From NCBI GenBank assembly GCA_902780935.1, contig CACZHP010000012.1, positions 1 to 64,000 on the forward strand: a DNA stretch of 64,000 nucleotides. Direction: 5' to 3'. Both the position numbers and the translations under genes were made by a program. This stretch comes from an uncultured Bacteroidia bacterium (lineage in GTDB: Bacteria > Bacteroidota > Bacteroidia > Bacteroidales > UBA932). Positions 35,243 to 44,712 of the stretch are shown here, in pieces. The number at the start of each line of letters is the position of its first letter. Position 1 is the first letter of the stretch. The notes below the pieces were generated by a model. That model was not told where the DNA came from. It was given only the letters and a program-made list of their open reading frames with translations, and made no database searches.

Positions 35243-37631
35243 ATCTGCCCGTGGAAGCGATCAACTCTTTAAGGTGAGCGTTGAACGCGGATTGGGAGAT
35301 GAGATTCTCAAGGGTCGTGTGCATCCGCCAGCGCCAGTAATGTCGGGGATTGGCCGGCACATTGATTCTCTCGTCAGCCGGGTTGCCCTGATAACGGACC
35401 GCCCCGTCAATCGACAGCCAATCCTGCAAAGGCAATACGCAAAGCATTGAAGGCGACTCAAGATGCTGCCTCACGATCCGCTCGCAAATCCACGGCTCAC
35501 AGACAGAGGGAGCAAGTCCCTCGCAGTGGAGCATCTCGTGGAAATACCTGGAAGTCAGCTCCCTGTCCTCTTCCCACCAGGCCCGCAGCGAAGAAGTGTC
35601 ATGCGACCCGGTCGTACAAACTGAAAGATAAGGATACGTCGCTGGGTTACCAAAGGTATCCTCCGGGGACTTCGGCATCCTCTGCACCTCAAGCGACAGG
35701 ATCTTAAGCTCGTCCATCACCTCGGGGACACAAGCCGGGATCATTCCGAGATCCTCTCCACAGGCGAGCATGCCGGTGGAATCCAGCAGGGCGGGAAGCT
35801 TGCGCATAGCCGTCTCTTTCCAGAAAGAGTTGTGGCGGCGATAGAAGAAATCATTGTAAAGATTGTTGTACTCATCCTTATGCCACTGGTCCAAAGCCTC
35901 GAAAGCGGCCGTCTTCTGGGATGAGATACGAGGATGATACCAACCAGGACGGTGCGGGTCCGGTACAAAAAGATCGGTGTCGGGATCGAATCCCCGGTTC
36001 CGAAGCTCGTCGGCGGAGTAAGGCAACGCCGGATTGAAATGTCCGAGCAAACCCGACTTGATGCCCAGAGGAATCTCCCAAATGCGGAAGAAACCGAGGA
36101 TATGGTCAATCCTGAAAGCGTCGAAATACTCGCTCATCTTCCCAAGGCGAGCCTTCCACCAACCATAGCCGTCCTTGGCCATCTCCTCCCAGTTGTAGGT
36201 CGGGAAGCCCCAGTTCTGGCCGTCTTCGGAGAAAGCGTCCGGCGGTGCTCCCGCCTGAGAGTCAAGGTTGAAGAGCTCGGGGTACTGCCAGGCGTCCACA
36301 CTGTCCCGGCTGATTCCGATCGGCAGGTCTCCCTTGATGGCAATGCCTTTGGAATGGGCATACGCAACGGCATCCTTAAGCTGCTTGTCAAGGCAGAACT
36401 GTTCCCAGCAATAGAAATTCATTTTCTCCTCATGGACCTTGCGGAAAGCTTCCACTCCGCTCTTTGAATACACGCTCAGCTCAGTCCACTTTCCGAACTC
36501 CGGAGTGCAGTTAAGATCCCTCAGGACACAGAAGGCCGCATAAGGAACCAGCCAATGTTCATTTGCGGAATAGAATGACTTATATTCCTCACTCTCAAGA
36601 GCTTCCACACCAACGGTCTGGAATGCGGCCTGCAGGAGACGGGTCTTCTCGTTGTTGACCCTCTCGTAATCTATCTGTGCGAGAGAGTTCAGTTCCTTCT
36701 GGAGAGCCTTGTATTCCTTGGTTTTCTTGACCCCGGCTTCCGGAAGGGAGATGAACTGCGGATGGAGGGCGAAAGTCGAGTTGGCGTTGTAGGGATATGA
36801 GTCCGTCCAGGAGCGGGTCATCGTAGTATCGTTGATAGGAAGGATCTGGATGATGCTCTGCCCCGTGGCAGCCGCCCAATCGACAAGTTTCTTGATATCC
36901 TTGAATTCTCCGACTCCGAAGCTGTCCTCAGACCTGAGCGAGAAGACCGGAATGGCTACTCCAGTTCCCCTCCAGGGCTGACGGTCAAAGACCGGCTCGG
37001 CTTCCCTGACCACAAGAAGGGTCCCTTCCTTGGCGGGGCAAGCGAGCCTCCTGTTAGGACCGGACTCCCAGACCTTTGGCGCTCCTATCTTCTCATCCAA
37101 AATAACAAACTTATATTCAGAAACTTCCTGCGAATCCAGCGTAACTCGCCAGAGTGGTCCCTCAGCGAGCGGAATGAACTTCTTCCAGTCATCGAACAGA
37201 GCCCCAGACCCGGTTATCGCCAGCGTCTCGCCCCTGCGTACCGCAGGTGCGGCGACAACGAGAGTCAAGTCTCCGGAACGCCTTTTAGCAGCGGGAGACT
37301 TTCCTCCAAAGATGACGTCAGTGAAGGCCTTAGTCCAGAACGGGGCGTCAGAAGGGCGGTCATTCCAACGGTCCCTAACCTCGACGGAATTGATTCTCTT
37401 CGAGGAAGGAATATTCAACCTGTGACCTGCCCATTCCCGGCGGACGGTTTTCCCGTCACGCTTTAGGACGAAGCCGTATTCAACGACCTTCCAGGTGGAC
37501 GGGACCTTGACTTCCGTCACCCAGACACCATTCGACACATAACTCATCGGGGTCTCCTTGCCGTCTGGCCAGAGATATGAGAGAGATTCCCCCGGGACAG
37601 TGTAATATTCAATACTTAATGTGATACGCAT
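35241..37631 (-). CDS. malQ: 4-alpha-glucanotransferase with tandem CBM20
   Basis: Transfers alpha-1,4-glucan segments between maltodextrins or glycogen (amylomaltase, GH77). The 796-residue protein has two N-terminal starch-binding CBM20-like modules (about 1-210), then the GH77 barrel. Landmarks are VFSLRSEDSFGVGEF, the nucleophile region FDAFRIDHILGFFRIWEIP, the acid/base segment GEDLGMIP and TTGSHDTSSLRAWW. The architecture matches Bacteroidota and plant DPE2-type enzymes. The ATG at 37631 is preferred; the frame extends 16 codons further without a good start. It stands alone, divergent from the U32 gene. Confidence 0.95.
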   Translation of the reverse strand: MRITLSIEYYTVPGESLSYLWPDGKETPMSYVSNGVWVTEVKVPSTWKVVEYGFVLKRDGKTVRREWAGHRLNIPSSKRINSVEVRDRWNDRPSDAPFWTKAFTDVIFGGKSPAAKRRSGDLTLVVAAPAVRRGETLAITGSGALFDDWKKFIPLAEGPLWRVTLDSQEVSEYKFVILDEKIGAPKVWESGPNRRLACPAKEGTLLVVREAEPVFDRQPWRGTGVAIPVFSLRSEDSFGVGEFKDIKKLVDWAAATGQSIIQILPINDTTMTRSWTDSYPYNANSTFALHPQFISLPEAGVKKTKEYKALQKELNSLAQIDYERVNNEKTRLLQAAFQTVGVEALESEEYKSFYSANEHWLVPYAAFCVLRDLNCTPEFGKWTELSVYSKSGVEAFRKVHEEKMNFYCWEQFCLDKQLKDAVAYAHSKGIAIKGDLPIGISRDSVDAWQYPELFNLDSQAGAPPDAFSEDGQNWGFPTYNWEEMAKDGYGWWKARLGKMSEYFDAFRIDHILGFFRIWEIPLGIKSGLLGHFNPALPYSADELRNRGFDPDTDLFVPDPHRPGWYHPRISSQKTAAFEALDQWHKDEYNNLYNDFFYRRHNSFWKETAMRKLPALLDSTGMLACGEDLGMIPACVPEVMDELKILSLEVQRMPKSPEDTFGNPATYPYLSVCTTGSHDTSSLRAWWEEDRELTSRYFHEMLHCEGLAPSVCEPWICERIVRQHLESPSMLCVLPLQDWLSIDGAVRYQGNPADERINVPANPRHYWRWRMHTTLENLISQSAFNAHLKELIASTGR

Positions 37632-37695
37632 AACAAAAACCGGCGGCCTATTTCCGCCATTATCCCGCAATATAGCCAAAATATCCGAAAATGGT

Positions 37696-37703
37696 TATAT
37701 TCG
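37696..37703 (+). promoter_or_regulatory. Possible promoter -7 element of the U32 gene
   Basis: TATATTCG, one mismatch to TAnnTTTG, 27 bases before the ATG at 37731. No good -33 element. Confidence 0.3.
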
Positions 37704-37730
37704 CGGTCACAATCGGTCACACACATTTCC

Positions 37731-39002
37731 ATGGACAGGAACGAGATAGAGATCATGGCTCCGGCGGGGAACTTCGAGTGCCTTGCGGCGGCGATAGAGG
37801 GCGGTGCGGACTCGGTCTATTTCGGAGTCGGCCGGCTGAACATGCGTTCGCATTCCGCCAACAATTTCTCTCCGGAAGACCTTCCCGAGATCACACGGAT
37901 TTGCCGGGAGGCCGGTGTGAAGACGTACATGACCCTCAACATAGTCTTGTACGAAGAGGATCTGGAGCCGATGCGCGAGGCGCTCGATTCCGCCAAGGCG
38001 GCCGGTGTGGACGCCATCATCGCCTCCGACATGGCCGCAATCAGTTATTGCCGTCAGATCGGTCTTGAAGTCCACGCCTCGACCCAACTGAATGTCTCCA
38101 ATATCGAGGCCTTGAAATTCTGGGCAAAGTTCGCTGATGTGATCGTCCTCGCCAGGGAATTGAACCTTGGGCAGGTGAAGAAGATCTCGGAAGCCATTGA
38201 TAACGAGAGGATAACCGGTCCTTCCGGGAATCTTGTCCGTCTTGAGATGTTCGCCCATGGCGCCCTTTGCATGGCCATATCCGGGAAATGCTACCTAAGC
38301 CTCCACAACTGCGGTCATTCAGCCAACAGGGGCGACTGCTACCAGATATGCAGGAGGGGTTACCACCTTACCGACATCGAGACAGGCGAAGGCCTAAGGA
38401 TAGACAACCGCTACATTCTCTCTCCAAAGGACCTCTGCACGATAGAGTATCTCGACAAGATGGTCGAGGCGGGAGTGAAGGTGTTCAAGATTGAGGGAAG
38501 GGCAAGGTCCGCCGAATATGTGAAAAGAGCCGTCGGGTGCTACCGCAAGGCCGCCGATGCCATTTGCGACGGCACCTTCACGCCGGAGCTTGCTGGCGGC
38601 TTGAAAGAACGGCTGGCTGAAGTGTTCAACAGGGGTTTCTGGGACGGATGGTACCAGGGCGGAAAGATGGCCCAGTGGAGCGAGATATACGGGAGCCACG
38701 CCACCCGGCGGAAGACCTATTTCGGGAAGGTGACCAACTGGTACGACCGTTTGGGTGTCGCCGAGGTCCTTATTGAGTCATATTCCCTGAAGGTGGGCGA
38801 CGAGTTCCTGGCGATTGGCCAGACAACCGGGGTCTATGAAGGCCGGGTCGAAGAGATCCGCGTCGATCTGAAGCCCGTAAGCGAGGCACGCAAAGGCGAC
38901 CTCTGCTCAATTCCCGTGTCTTTCCCTGAGGATTGGAAGGGTGATAAGAAGCTTCGCCGTGGCGACAGGCTCTACCTCTGGGAAGAGGCTGCAGGCGAAT
39001 GA
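37731..39002 (+). CDS. U32 peptidase-family protein (TrhP/RlhA-like RNA hydroxylation factor)
   Basis: A 423-residue member of the U32 family. The family signature EMFAHGALCMAISGKCYLS is present, with further cysteines in HNCGHSANRGDCYQICRR that likely bind an iron-sulfur cluster. Although called peptidases, characterised members (TrhP, RlhA) hydroxylate tRNA U34 or 23S rRNA with prephenate-derived chemistry. The N-terminal ELMAPAGNFECLAAAI-like opening gives the TIM-barrel start. Its last 31 bases overlap the convergent trmB gene. Confidence 0.88.
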   Translation: MDRNEIEIMAPAGNFECLAAAIEGGADSVYFGVGRLNMRSHSANNFSPEDLPEITRICREAGVKTYMTLNIVLYEEDLEPMREALDSAKAAGVDAIIASDMAAISYCRQIGLEVHASTQLNVSNIEALKFWAKFADVIVLARELNLGQVKKISEAIDNERITGPSGNLVRLEMFAHGALCMAISGKCYLSLHNCGHSANRGDCYQICRRGYHLTDIETGEGLRIDNRYILSPKDLCTIEYLDKMVEAGVKVFKIEGRARSAEYVKRAVGCYRKAADAICDGTFTPELAGGLKERLAEVFNRGFWDGWYQGGKMAQWSEIYGSHATRRKTYFGKVTNWYDRLGVAEVLIESYSLKVGDEFLAIGQTTGVYEGRVEEIRVDLKPVSEARKGDLCSIPVSFPEDWKGDKKLRRGDRLYLWEEAAGE

Positions 39003-39787
39003 ACAAATCTTCTCGGCCCCTCAATCGAGCGCCAATAGTCAGCATCGAAGTCCGAAGGATGCCTATACGGCCCCTCGTGGTCGATCTTGAACTCCAGATA
39101 TGTTATCTTGTACCCCTGCGACAGGAACATCCTCTCGTAGAACGTCTGCACCTCGTACAACGCTGATGACCTCCCGGCGGGTGGAGGTGTCCCCCCGTAA
39201 AGATCAGTCGTGGCATCAAGGATGGTGAGGCCATTCTCGAGGGCCACAGCCTTGGAATATTCGTGGAGGAAACGGCTGTCTGTCTTGAGGTGGATTATAC
39301 CGCCGGGCTTCAGGAACCTCCGGTAACGTTCAAGGAAAAGCGGGCTGGTCAGACGGCTATTCTCGCTCTTGAGCTGAGGATCCGAGAACGTCAGCCAAAT
39401 CTCACTGACCTCCCCGGGGCCGAAAAAAGCCTCGATGAACTCTATCCTCGTACGCAGGAACGCCACATTCGGAAGTCCCTCCTCAGTCGCGGTTTTGGCC
39501 CCTCGCCAAAGCCTCGCCCCCTTGATGTCAACCCCGATGTAGTTGCGGTCCGGCACCCTTTTGGAAAGATCGATCGTATATTCCCCCTTCCCGCAGCCAA
39601 GTTCAAGGACTATCGGCTGGTCCTTTTTGAACATCAATGAGTTCCAATGTCCCTTTATAGGATGGTCATGGAGCCGGAGACCAAGCGAAGGATCCCCGCT
39701 CTTGTCCAATATCGCCGAAGCGTCAGGCTGCAGAAGGCAGGAGAATGTCTCGTTCTCCGCGAATTTTCTAAGTTTATCGTGTCCCAT
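38972..39787 (-). CDS. trmB: tRNA (guanine-N7)-methyltransferase
   Basis: Methylates G46 of tRNA using SAM. The SAM-binding motif VLELGCGKGEYTI, YIGVDIKGARLWRGAKTA, the characteristic IWLTFSDPQLK (usually FPDPWPKxRH) and HLKTDSRFLHEYS identify TrmB. FSDPQLKSENSRL is a variant of the canonical FPDPWPKKRHxKRR, a pattern I believe occurs in other Bacteroidota. At 271 residues it is a little long because of N- and C-terminal additions. It is the last gene of the trxA-to-trmB operon; its ATG overlaps the gldH-like stop (TGATG). Confidence 0.92.
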   Translation of the reverse strand: MGHDKLRKFAENETFSCLLQPDASAILDKSGDPSLGLRLHDHPIKGHWNSLMFKKDQPIVLELGCGKGEYTIDLSKRVPDRNYIGVDIKGARLWRGAKTATEEGLPNVAFLRTRIEFIEAFFGPGEVSEIWLTFSDPQLKSENSRLTSPLFLERYRRFLKPGGIIHLKTDSRFLHEYSKAVALENGLTILDATTDLYGGTPPPAGRSSALYEVQTFYERMFLSQGYKITYLEFKIDHEGPYRHPSDFDADYWRSIEGPRRFVHSPAASSQR

Positions 39788-40227
39788 CAGTTTATCTTCA
39801 GTACTACACCCAATCCCCTGATAGCTTCCGAGTCATTGAGGATCCTCGCCTTCAGACGCCACTGCCCGACTTCCGGAATATCCAGCCTGCCGGAATACCC
39901 GGTGACAATATCCCGCTTGAAATATGACTCCCCGGAATAGTCCCCAATCCGCACTGAGGCCGTGTCTGTAAAGATCGAGTCCGAAGGGGAGAACCACCTG
40001 AGATCCAGGAGTATATCTTCCATCGGCAAAGCTTTGAAACCATTCCTCTCAAGCCTGGTGAAAAAGTCCATCCCGTATGTGGCCGAACTGTCCGACAGGT
40101 CAAGATAGAATGAATACGTGTCACCATATTCAGCATTCTCCCTCAAGACAAAGAACTCGCGGGAGGATGGCCTGGCGCAAGATGCCGCAAGTAAAGCCAG
40201 GACAAAGAGAAAGACACGCCCTCTCAT
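39787..40227 (-). CDS. gldH: GldH-like lipoprotein
   Basis: A 146-residue lipoprotein with signal peptide and lipobox AASC near residue 17. The C-terminal GQWRLKARILNDSEAIRGLGVVLKI fits the GldH pattern (G-Y-x-F...H-x-M-R...L-x-G-I-x-x-V-G), although with several substitutions. GldH is required for gliding and type IX secretion-linked functions in Bacteroidota. Its place after the PSP1/RicT gene matches the usual Bacteroidales order, which is the strongest support. ATG at 40227 is used; a GTG precedes it. Confidence 0.65.
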   Translation of the reverse strand: MRGRVFLFVLALLAASCARPSSREFFVLRENAEYGDTYSFYLDLSDSSATYGMDFFTRLERNGFKALPMEDILLDLRWFSPSDSIFTDTASVRIGDYSGESYFKRDIVTGYSGRLDIPEVGQWRLKARILNDSEAIRGLGVVLKIN

Positions 40228-40233
40228 CACCGG

Positions 40234-41412
40234 TCAGGAACGCTCCTTGGAAGGCCGTTGCCCCTTGCCGCCATTCCGGCCGTTACGGTTACGGTTCTTG
40301 TTCTTCGACTTCTTGGGCTTGTCGAAACGGGTGATGCTATCGTCCCCCACGGCGGAGATAAACTGCGGACCGATAGGCTCCGGATCGTTCTTCAGGGACT
40401 CCGGTTTCTCCCCATTCCGGTTCATCATGATTATCTCCCTGACCTCGTAAGCCTTGAGCGGATACACATTGGTCAGGGAACCCTTCTCATATGAGAAATA
40501 CATGGTCTCCTGGAGGATGTCCGTCTTCACGAGATACGCCGGCCCATCCTCAAACTCAAGCGGTTCAGTGACCTTGGGGATCCTCGACTGGGCATCCATG
40601 TAATTGGCGACCTCATAGTTGAGGCAGCATTTGAGCTTGCCACACTGGCCGGCCAGTTTCTGCGGATTCAGGGACAGGTCCTGAACTCTCGCCGCAGAGG
40701 TGGAAATGGACTGGAAATTGGTGATATAGTTGGCGCAGCATAGCTCGCGGCCGCAAACTCCCAGACCTCCGATCAGACCGGCTTCCTGCCTGGCACCTAT
40801 CTGCTTCATCTCAATCCTGATGCGGAACTCCTCCGCATAGACCTTGATGAGCTGGCGGAAATCCACGCGTCCGTCGGCGATATAATAGAAAATCGCCTTG
40901 GTGCCGTCCCCCTGAAACTCAACATCCCCGATCTTCATGTCGAGGCCCAATTCCGCGGCGATCCTCCTGGCCTGGATCATGGTGTCCTGCTCCCTCGCAA
41001 TGGCTTCCTGCCATTTAGCGATGTCGAAGGGTTTCGCCCTGCGGTAAATCTTCTTCAACGTAGCCGTCTCAGGATCAACGCCTTTGCATTTCATCTGGCG
41101 GCCCACAACAGGCCCCTCAAGGGTGACTATCCCGAGGTCATGACCATTGGCAGCCTCGACAATCACGAGGTCCCCAGTCTTGATCCCCTGTCCAGAAGCA
41201 TTGACATATATCCCTTTCCGGGTATTCTTGAAACGGACCTCGAAAAGATCCTTGTACTGTTCCTGGGTCACACCTTTGAGCCAGTTGTACGACTCAAGCT
41301 TGCAGCATCCCTGGCGGTACTCGCAATCGTACTCGCCGGTCTCGCTTTCGCGGGTCACGGTACATCCCCTGCTGCAATCGAATTTTATGGTCTCGTTATC
41401 TCTGTTCTCCAT
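40234..41412 (-). CDS. PSP1 C-terminal domain protein (YaaT/RicT-like)
   Basis: A 392-residue protein with the PSP1 domain and cysteine-rich segments: GGLGVCGRELCCANYI and GQCGKLKCCLNYE. In Bacillus the homologue RicT forms a complex that binds iron-sulfur clusters and acts on mRNA maturation. The C-terminus is a Lys/Arg/Asn/Gly-rich tail, possibly RNA-binding. It follows holB as in many bacteria. Start at ATG 41412; a TTG at 41424 would overlap the holB stop. Confidence 0.9.
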   Translation of the reverse strand: MENRDNETIKFDCSRGCTVTRESETGEYDCEYRQGCCKLESYNWLKGVTQEQYKDLFEVRFKNTRKGIYVNASGQGIKTGDLVIVEAANGHDLGIVTLEGPVVGRQMKCKGVDPETATLKKIYRRAKPFDIAKWQEAIAREQDTMIQARRIAAELGLDMKIGDVEFQGDGTKAIFYYIADGRVDFRQLIKVYAEEFRIRIEMKQIGARQEAGLIGGLGVCGRELCCANYITNFQSISTSAARVQDLSLNPQKLAGQCGKLKCCLNYEVANYMDAQSRIPKVTEPLEFEDGPAYLVKTDILQETMYFSYEKGSLTNVYPLKAYEVREIIMMNRNGEKPESLKNDPEPIGPQFISAVGDDSITRFDKPKKSKNKNRNRNGRNGGKGQRPSKERS

Positions 41413-41420
41413 CCCGAAGG

Positions 41421-42515
41421 TCAATAAATTGAGTACAATCTCCCCACAAGATCGCAGAAAAGTATCTTCTGGGACACATTCCTGTCGATGAGAAGCCTCG
41501 CCCTGTCAAGACAGGACAACGCCTGCCTGGGGAAACTCTTCTTGCACTTGAGTGCTAAAGCGGTCAGCCTGTCCTTCTCCCCCGGAGTCACTCCGGCGAT
41601 CGAAGGCAGCTCCTGCTGAATAAGGAAAATCTTGCGGAGACTCTCCGACGCGAATTTACAAAAAGCTTTCTGTTTTTCCCGCGAGCCTAGTCCAGAGAGA
41701 GTGTCACCGAAAGATAAGGCAGATATAAGATCCTTTGAATCAATAGCTTCCATAAGCCCGGAGAATATCTCCAGTTGCTCGTCGTAGTCTTCTTTACCGC
41801 CAAGGTAGCGAAGCGCCTCACCCACACTTCCCCCCGCCACGAGAGCGGCGGCTTCAGCCTCGTCCCGATCTTTGCCGAACATGGAGACCAGTGTCCCGGA
41901 GACTTCCTCCTTCGAGTACGGGAGAACCCTGAGCGCCTGGCACCTGGACGAGATGGTCTGCAGAACCTTTTCCGGGGCGTGGGTAATCATTACGAACACG
42001 GTTTTCTCCGGGGGTTCCTCAATGGCTTTCAGGAGCCTGTTGGCGGCGGTGGCGTTCATCTTCTCCGGGAGATATACCACCACGGCCTTCCACCCTCCTT
42101 CCACCGGAGAAAGATATACTGTCTCAAGGACTTCCCTTGCCTCAGCGTTATTGATGGCCGTCTGTTTGCCCTCAATACCGAAAGCGTCATCCACCTCTGT
42201 CTCAAGGGCATAGGGATTGGTCTTCATCAGATCCCGCCAATATCCGAGGAAAAGCTCCGCCCGGAGCTTGTCCACCTTCTCGTTCACCTTGGAGCCAGAA
42301 GCCACCGGATAAACATAATGCACATCCGGATGGATCAGGCCGGAAACCTTGTGCTCACTCCCCAGCAACTCACCAAGGAACGCGAGCGTCAAGGCCATCG
42401 CCCCGCAGCCGTCATTCTCGTAGAGCATCAAGGCGTGGGGGACCCGACCCTCCCGGATCATGCCCTCAAGCACCTGGGCGGCGCCCTTGCTCCCTATGAT
42501 GTCTCCAAGTCTCAT
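41421..42515 (-). CDS. holB: DNA polymerase III delta' subunit
   Basis: Clamp-loader subunit of 364 residues. FxxxIIGSKGAAQVLEGMI, HALMLYENDGCGAMAL (a degenerate P-loop normal for delta'), NAANRLLKAIEEPPEKTVF-like text (here NATAANRLLKAIEEPPEKT) and ISSRCQALRVLPYS are the family hallmarks. The neighbouring PSP1 gene is the usual partner. Overlaps the polyprenyl synthase gene by 4 bases (ATGA). Confidence 0.93.
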   Translation of the reverse strand: MRLGDIIGSKGAAQVLEGMIREGRVPHALMLYENDGCGAMALTLAFLGELLGSEHKVSGLIHPDVHYVYPVASGSKVNEKVDKLRAELFLGYWRDLMKTNPYALETEVDDAFGIEGKQTAINNAEAREVLETVYLSPVEGGWKAVVVYLPEKMNATAANRLLKAIEEPPEKTVFVMITHAPEKVLQTISSRCQALRVLPYSKEEVSGTLVSMFGKDRDEAEAAALVAGGSVGEALRYLGGKEDYDEQLEIFSGLMEAIDSKDLISALSFGDTLSGLGSREKQKAFCKFASESLRKIFLIQQELPSIAGVTPGEKDRLTALALKCKKSFPRQALSCLDRARLLIDRNVSQKILFCDLVGRLYSIY

Positions 42516-43507
42516 TTATCCCTGCGCGCGGTGAAACCAGCGATTTCCGAAAGATAATCTTTTTCCATGGAATCCGGAAGGATATCCAGCGCGGCCCTGG
42601 CCTTGAGGACAAATTCGTCCAGCCTGGCGGAAGCATATTCATTTCCTCCATGGGAGAAGACGAACTCCCTGAGTTCCAAGACATTCTCCGGTCTGGAACC
42701 GGCCCCCGTCACCATATTCCTAAGCCGAGACTCTTCCTCCTTTCCTACTGAGGACAGCGCCCCGAGCAAAGGCAGGGTGATCTTTCCTTCCTTGAGATCC
42801 ACTCCGACAGGCTTGCCGACAACATCCCCGCCTGAATAATCAAGCAGGTCGTCCTTTATCTGGAAAGCTATCCCAAGATCAATACAATACTCCCGGACCG
42901 CCTCCACCATGGCCTCCGAGGCTCCGACGGATATCGCCGCCGAGACTCCCGAAGCCTCGAAAAGGGAAGCTGTCTTGCTGTAGATGATCCGGTAATAGTC
43001 TTCCTCGGTCGTGTCGCCGCTGGAGGCTTTCTGAAGCTGGAGCATCTCCCCTTCGGCAAGGTCACTGAGGGTTTTGGCGAAAATACGTATCACCTTATGA
43101 CCCGCTTCCGAGGAAGAAAGGATGTTCTCCATGGCCTTGACAAGCCAGAAATCCCCGATAAGGACCGAGGCCGGTCCGCCGAGAAGCGACATGACGGTAG
43201 GGACCCCCCTGCGCACGGAGCTGCTGTCCGCCACGTCATCGTGAAGGAGGGTCGCGTTGTGGAGAAGCTCGGACGCTGCGGCGAAGCGGATGCTGTCCTC
43301 GGGAAGAGGGGCCTTCCCCGAACACGCCCTGGCCACAAGAAGGGCGATCAGGGGGCGCATCTGCTTGCCTCCATGTGAGAGAATTGAGGCATTGGTCTTG
43401 TCGAGAAGGTCTATGTCACTCTTGAGCGACGACCGGATCAGGTCCACCGTCCTGGTCCAGTCGCTTCCGAGCAGAGTCTTTATCCGGTCAAGCATCTTTG
43501 AAGTCAC
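42512..43507 (-). CDS. Trans-polyprenyl diphosphate synthase
   Basis: A 331-residue isoprenyl synthase that makes the side chain of menaquinone from FPP and IPP. The first Asp-rich motif LLHDDVADSSSVRRG has DDVAD at 90-94, and the second is QIKDDLLDYSGG. GKQMRPLIALLVAR is the usual substrate-binding opening. The GTG at 43507 overlaps the LOG gene stop (GTGA); an ATG four codons later is the alternative. Confidence 0.93.
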   Translation of the reverse strand: MTSKMLDRIKTLLGSDWTRTVDLIRSSLKSDIDLLDKTNASILSHGGKQMRPLIALLVARACSGKAPLPEDSIRFAAASELLHNATLLHDDVADSSSVRRGVPTVMSLLGGPASVLIGDFWLVKAMENILSSSEAGHKVIRIFAKTLSDLAEGEMLQLQKASSGDTTEEDYYRIIYSKTASLFEASGVSAAISVGASEAMVEAVREYCIDLGIAFQIKDDLLDYSGGDVVGKPVGVDLKEGKITLPLLGALSSVGKEEESRLRNMVTGAGSRPENVLELREFVFSHGGNEYASARLDEFVLKARAALDILPDSMEKDYLSEIAGFTARRDK

Positions 43508-44052
43508 TTAAGGATATCGGCGAGCTCACGGACAGTCCCGGGGAACTGAATGAGTTCCCTTGAGGGAGAGTCAAGCATCCCGGTCGCCACATAATGATCC
43601 AGTAAAGCCTTCAAGGGCTCATAGAAGCCGTTGATATTCAAGGCCAGGATCTTCCCCTTGTACAATCCGAGTTTGGCGAGGGTCAGGGTCTCTATCAACT
43701 CGTCCAGGGTGCCGATGCCTCCCGGAAGAGCGATCGCTGCGACAGTCCCCTCACGCATCTTGACCTTGCGCTCGTCCATAGTGCCGGTCCAGATGGTCTC
43801 GGCCATGTCCGGATAAAGGACATCGGCCATGAATCTCGGGATCACACCGACATGACGGCCATGACACTTGACCACCTCGTCAGCCAGCTCCCCCATTGTG
43901 CCTTTGACAGTGCCTCCGGAGACTATCGTGTAACCAAGCGAACAAGCCGCGCGGATAGCCTCCCTCGCGGCTTGGTTGTACATTGGATCTATGTTCTTAC
44001 TGGCCGAGCAGAAAAAAACAATCCTGCGCTCTCTGGCCATCTCACTATCCAT
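43504..44052 (-). CDS. LOG-family nucleotide phosphoribohydrolase (TIGR00730)
   Basis: A 182-residue Rossmann-fold protein with PGGIGTLDE at residues 110-118, the PGGxGTxxE motif of the LOG family. These enzymes cleave nucleoside 5'-monophosphates (cytokinin type or AMP). FFCSASKNIDPMY is the N-terminal strand-loop. The ATG overlaps the preceding stop (TAATG). Confidence 0.9.
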   Translation of the reverse strand: MDSEMARERRIVFFCSASKNIDPMYNQAAREAIRAACSLGYTIVSGGTVKGTMGELADEVVKCHGRHVGVIPRFMADVLYPDMAETIWTGTMDERKVKMREGTVAAIALPGGIGTLDELIETLTLAKLGLYKGKILALNINGFYEPLKALLDHYVATGMLDSPSRELIQFPGTVRELADILK

Positions 44053-44687
44053 TAGAAGAAGATGGCGGCAGAAATGGCGAAGCCATTGAAATTATTTCCG
44101 TCCAGAAGACCTCCGATAGTCGAGCCGGTCTTGGAAATGTCGCTCTTGTAAACCGTGCCGAAATTCCAGAAATACTTGGCGGCCAGCTGAATATGCCATA
44201 TGTCAATACCCGCTCCGAGGCTCATTCCATATTCAACCTTCTGGAGTTCTTTACTCAAAGTGCTCCCCTCACCTTTGCCGGTGTCTGAGATCTTGTAACC
44301 CACGAAAGGCTCCACGAAACCATAAGGACGGAAAGCCAAAAGGTCAGGTCCCCACTGGATCTGGACAGGGATCTCGACAAAACCGACCCTCGTCTCGAAA
44401 GACTTGCCGATGTCTCCGGTGGTGGCATTTCCCCAGTTACTCATGGACATGCCCTTTACCTGATAAAGGAGCTCCGGCTGGATGGCGAATCCCGCTCCGA
44501 GAGGAGCCTCAAGGGCTAAACCCACATGGTACATGGATATGCTCTTGGTGTCCACATTCTTGATCTTGGAAGACGAGGAGGTCACACCGGCGGTGATCCC
44601 GAACCTGGTATTGTCAAAGTTCTGGGCACCCGAATCGATACCGAAGGCGAGGAAGGCGGCCAGAGCCGCGACAAATAATCTCTTCAT
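44052..44687 (-). CDS. Outer-membrane beta-barrel protein
   Basis: A 211-residue exported protein with a signal peptide ending near SGAQ (about residue 22). Alternating aromatic/polar strands (FGITAGVTSS, VGLALEAPLGAGFAIQPELLYQVKG, MSLGAGIDIWHIQLAAKYFWN) and a C-terminal aromatic residue in AISAAIFF indicate an 8-stranded OmpA/PorT-like barrel. No ligand can be inferred. It is 25 bases downstream of trxA. Confidence 0.8.
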   Translation of the reverse strand: MKRLFVAALAAFLAFGIDSGAQNFDNTRFGITAGVTSSSSKIKNVDTKSISMYHVGLALEAPLGAGFAIQPELLYQVKGMSMSNWGNATTGDIGKSFETRVGFVEIPVQIQWGPDLLAFRPYGFVEPFVGYKISDTGKGEGSTLSKELQKVEYGMSLGAGIDIWHIQLAAKYFWNFGTVYKSDISKTGSTIGGLLDGNNFNGFAISAAIFF

Positions 44688-44712
44688 ATCCTAAAGTTTT
44701 AAAGATCAGCAA

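Noticed and set aside
41421..42515. Broken P-loop in the delta' subunit
   Set aside because: Delta' is naturally a non-ATPase clamp-loader subunit, so this is expected.
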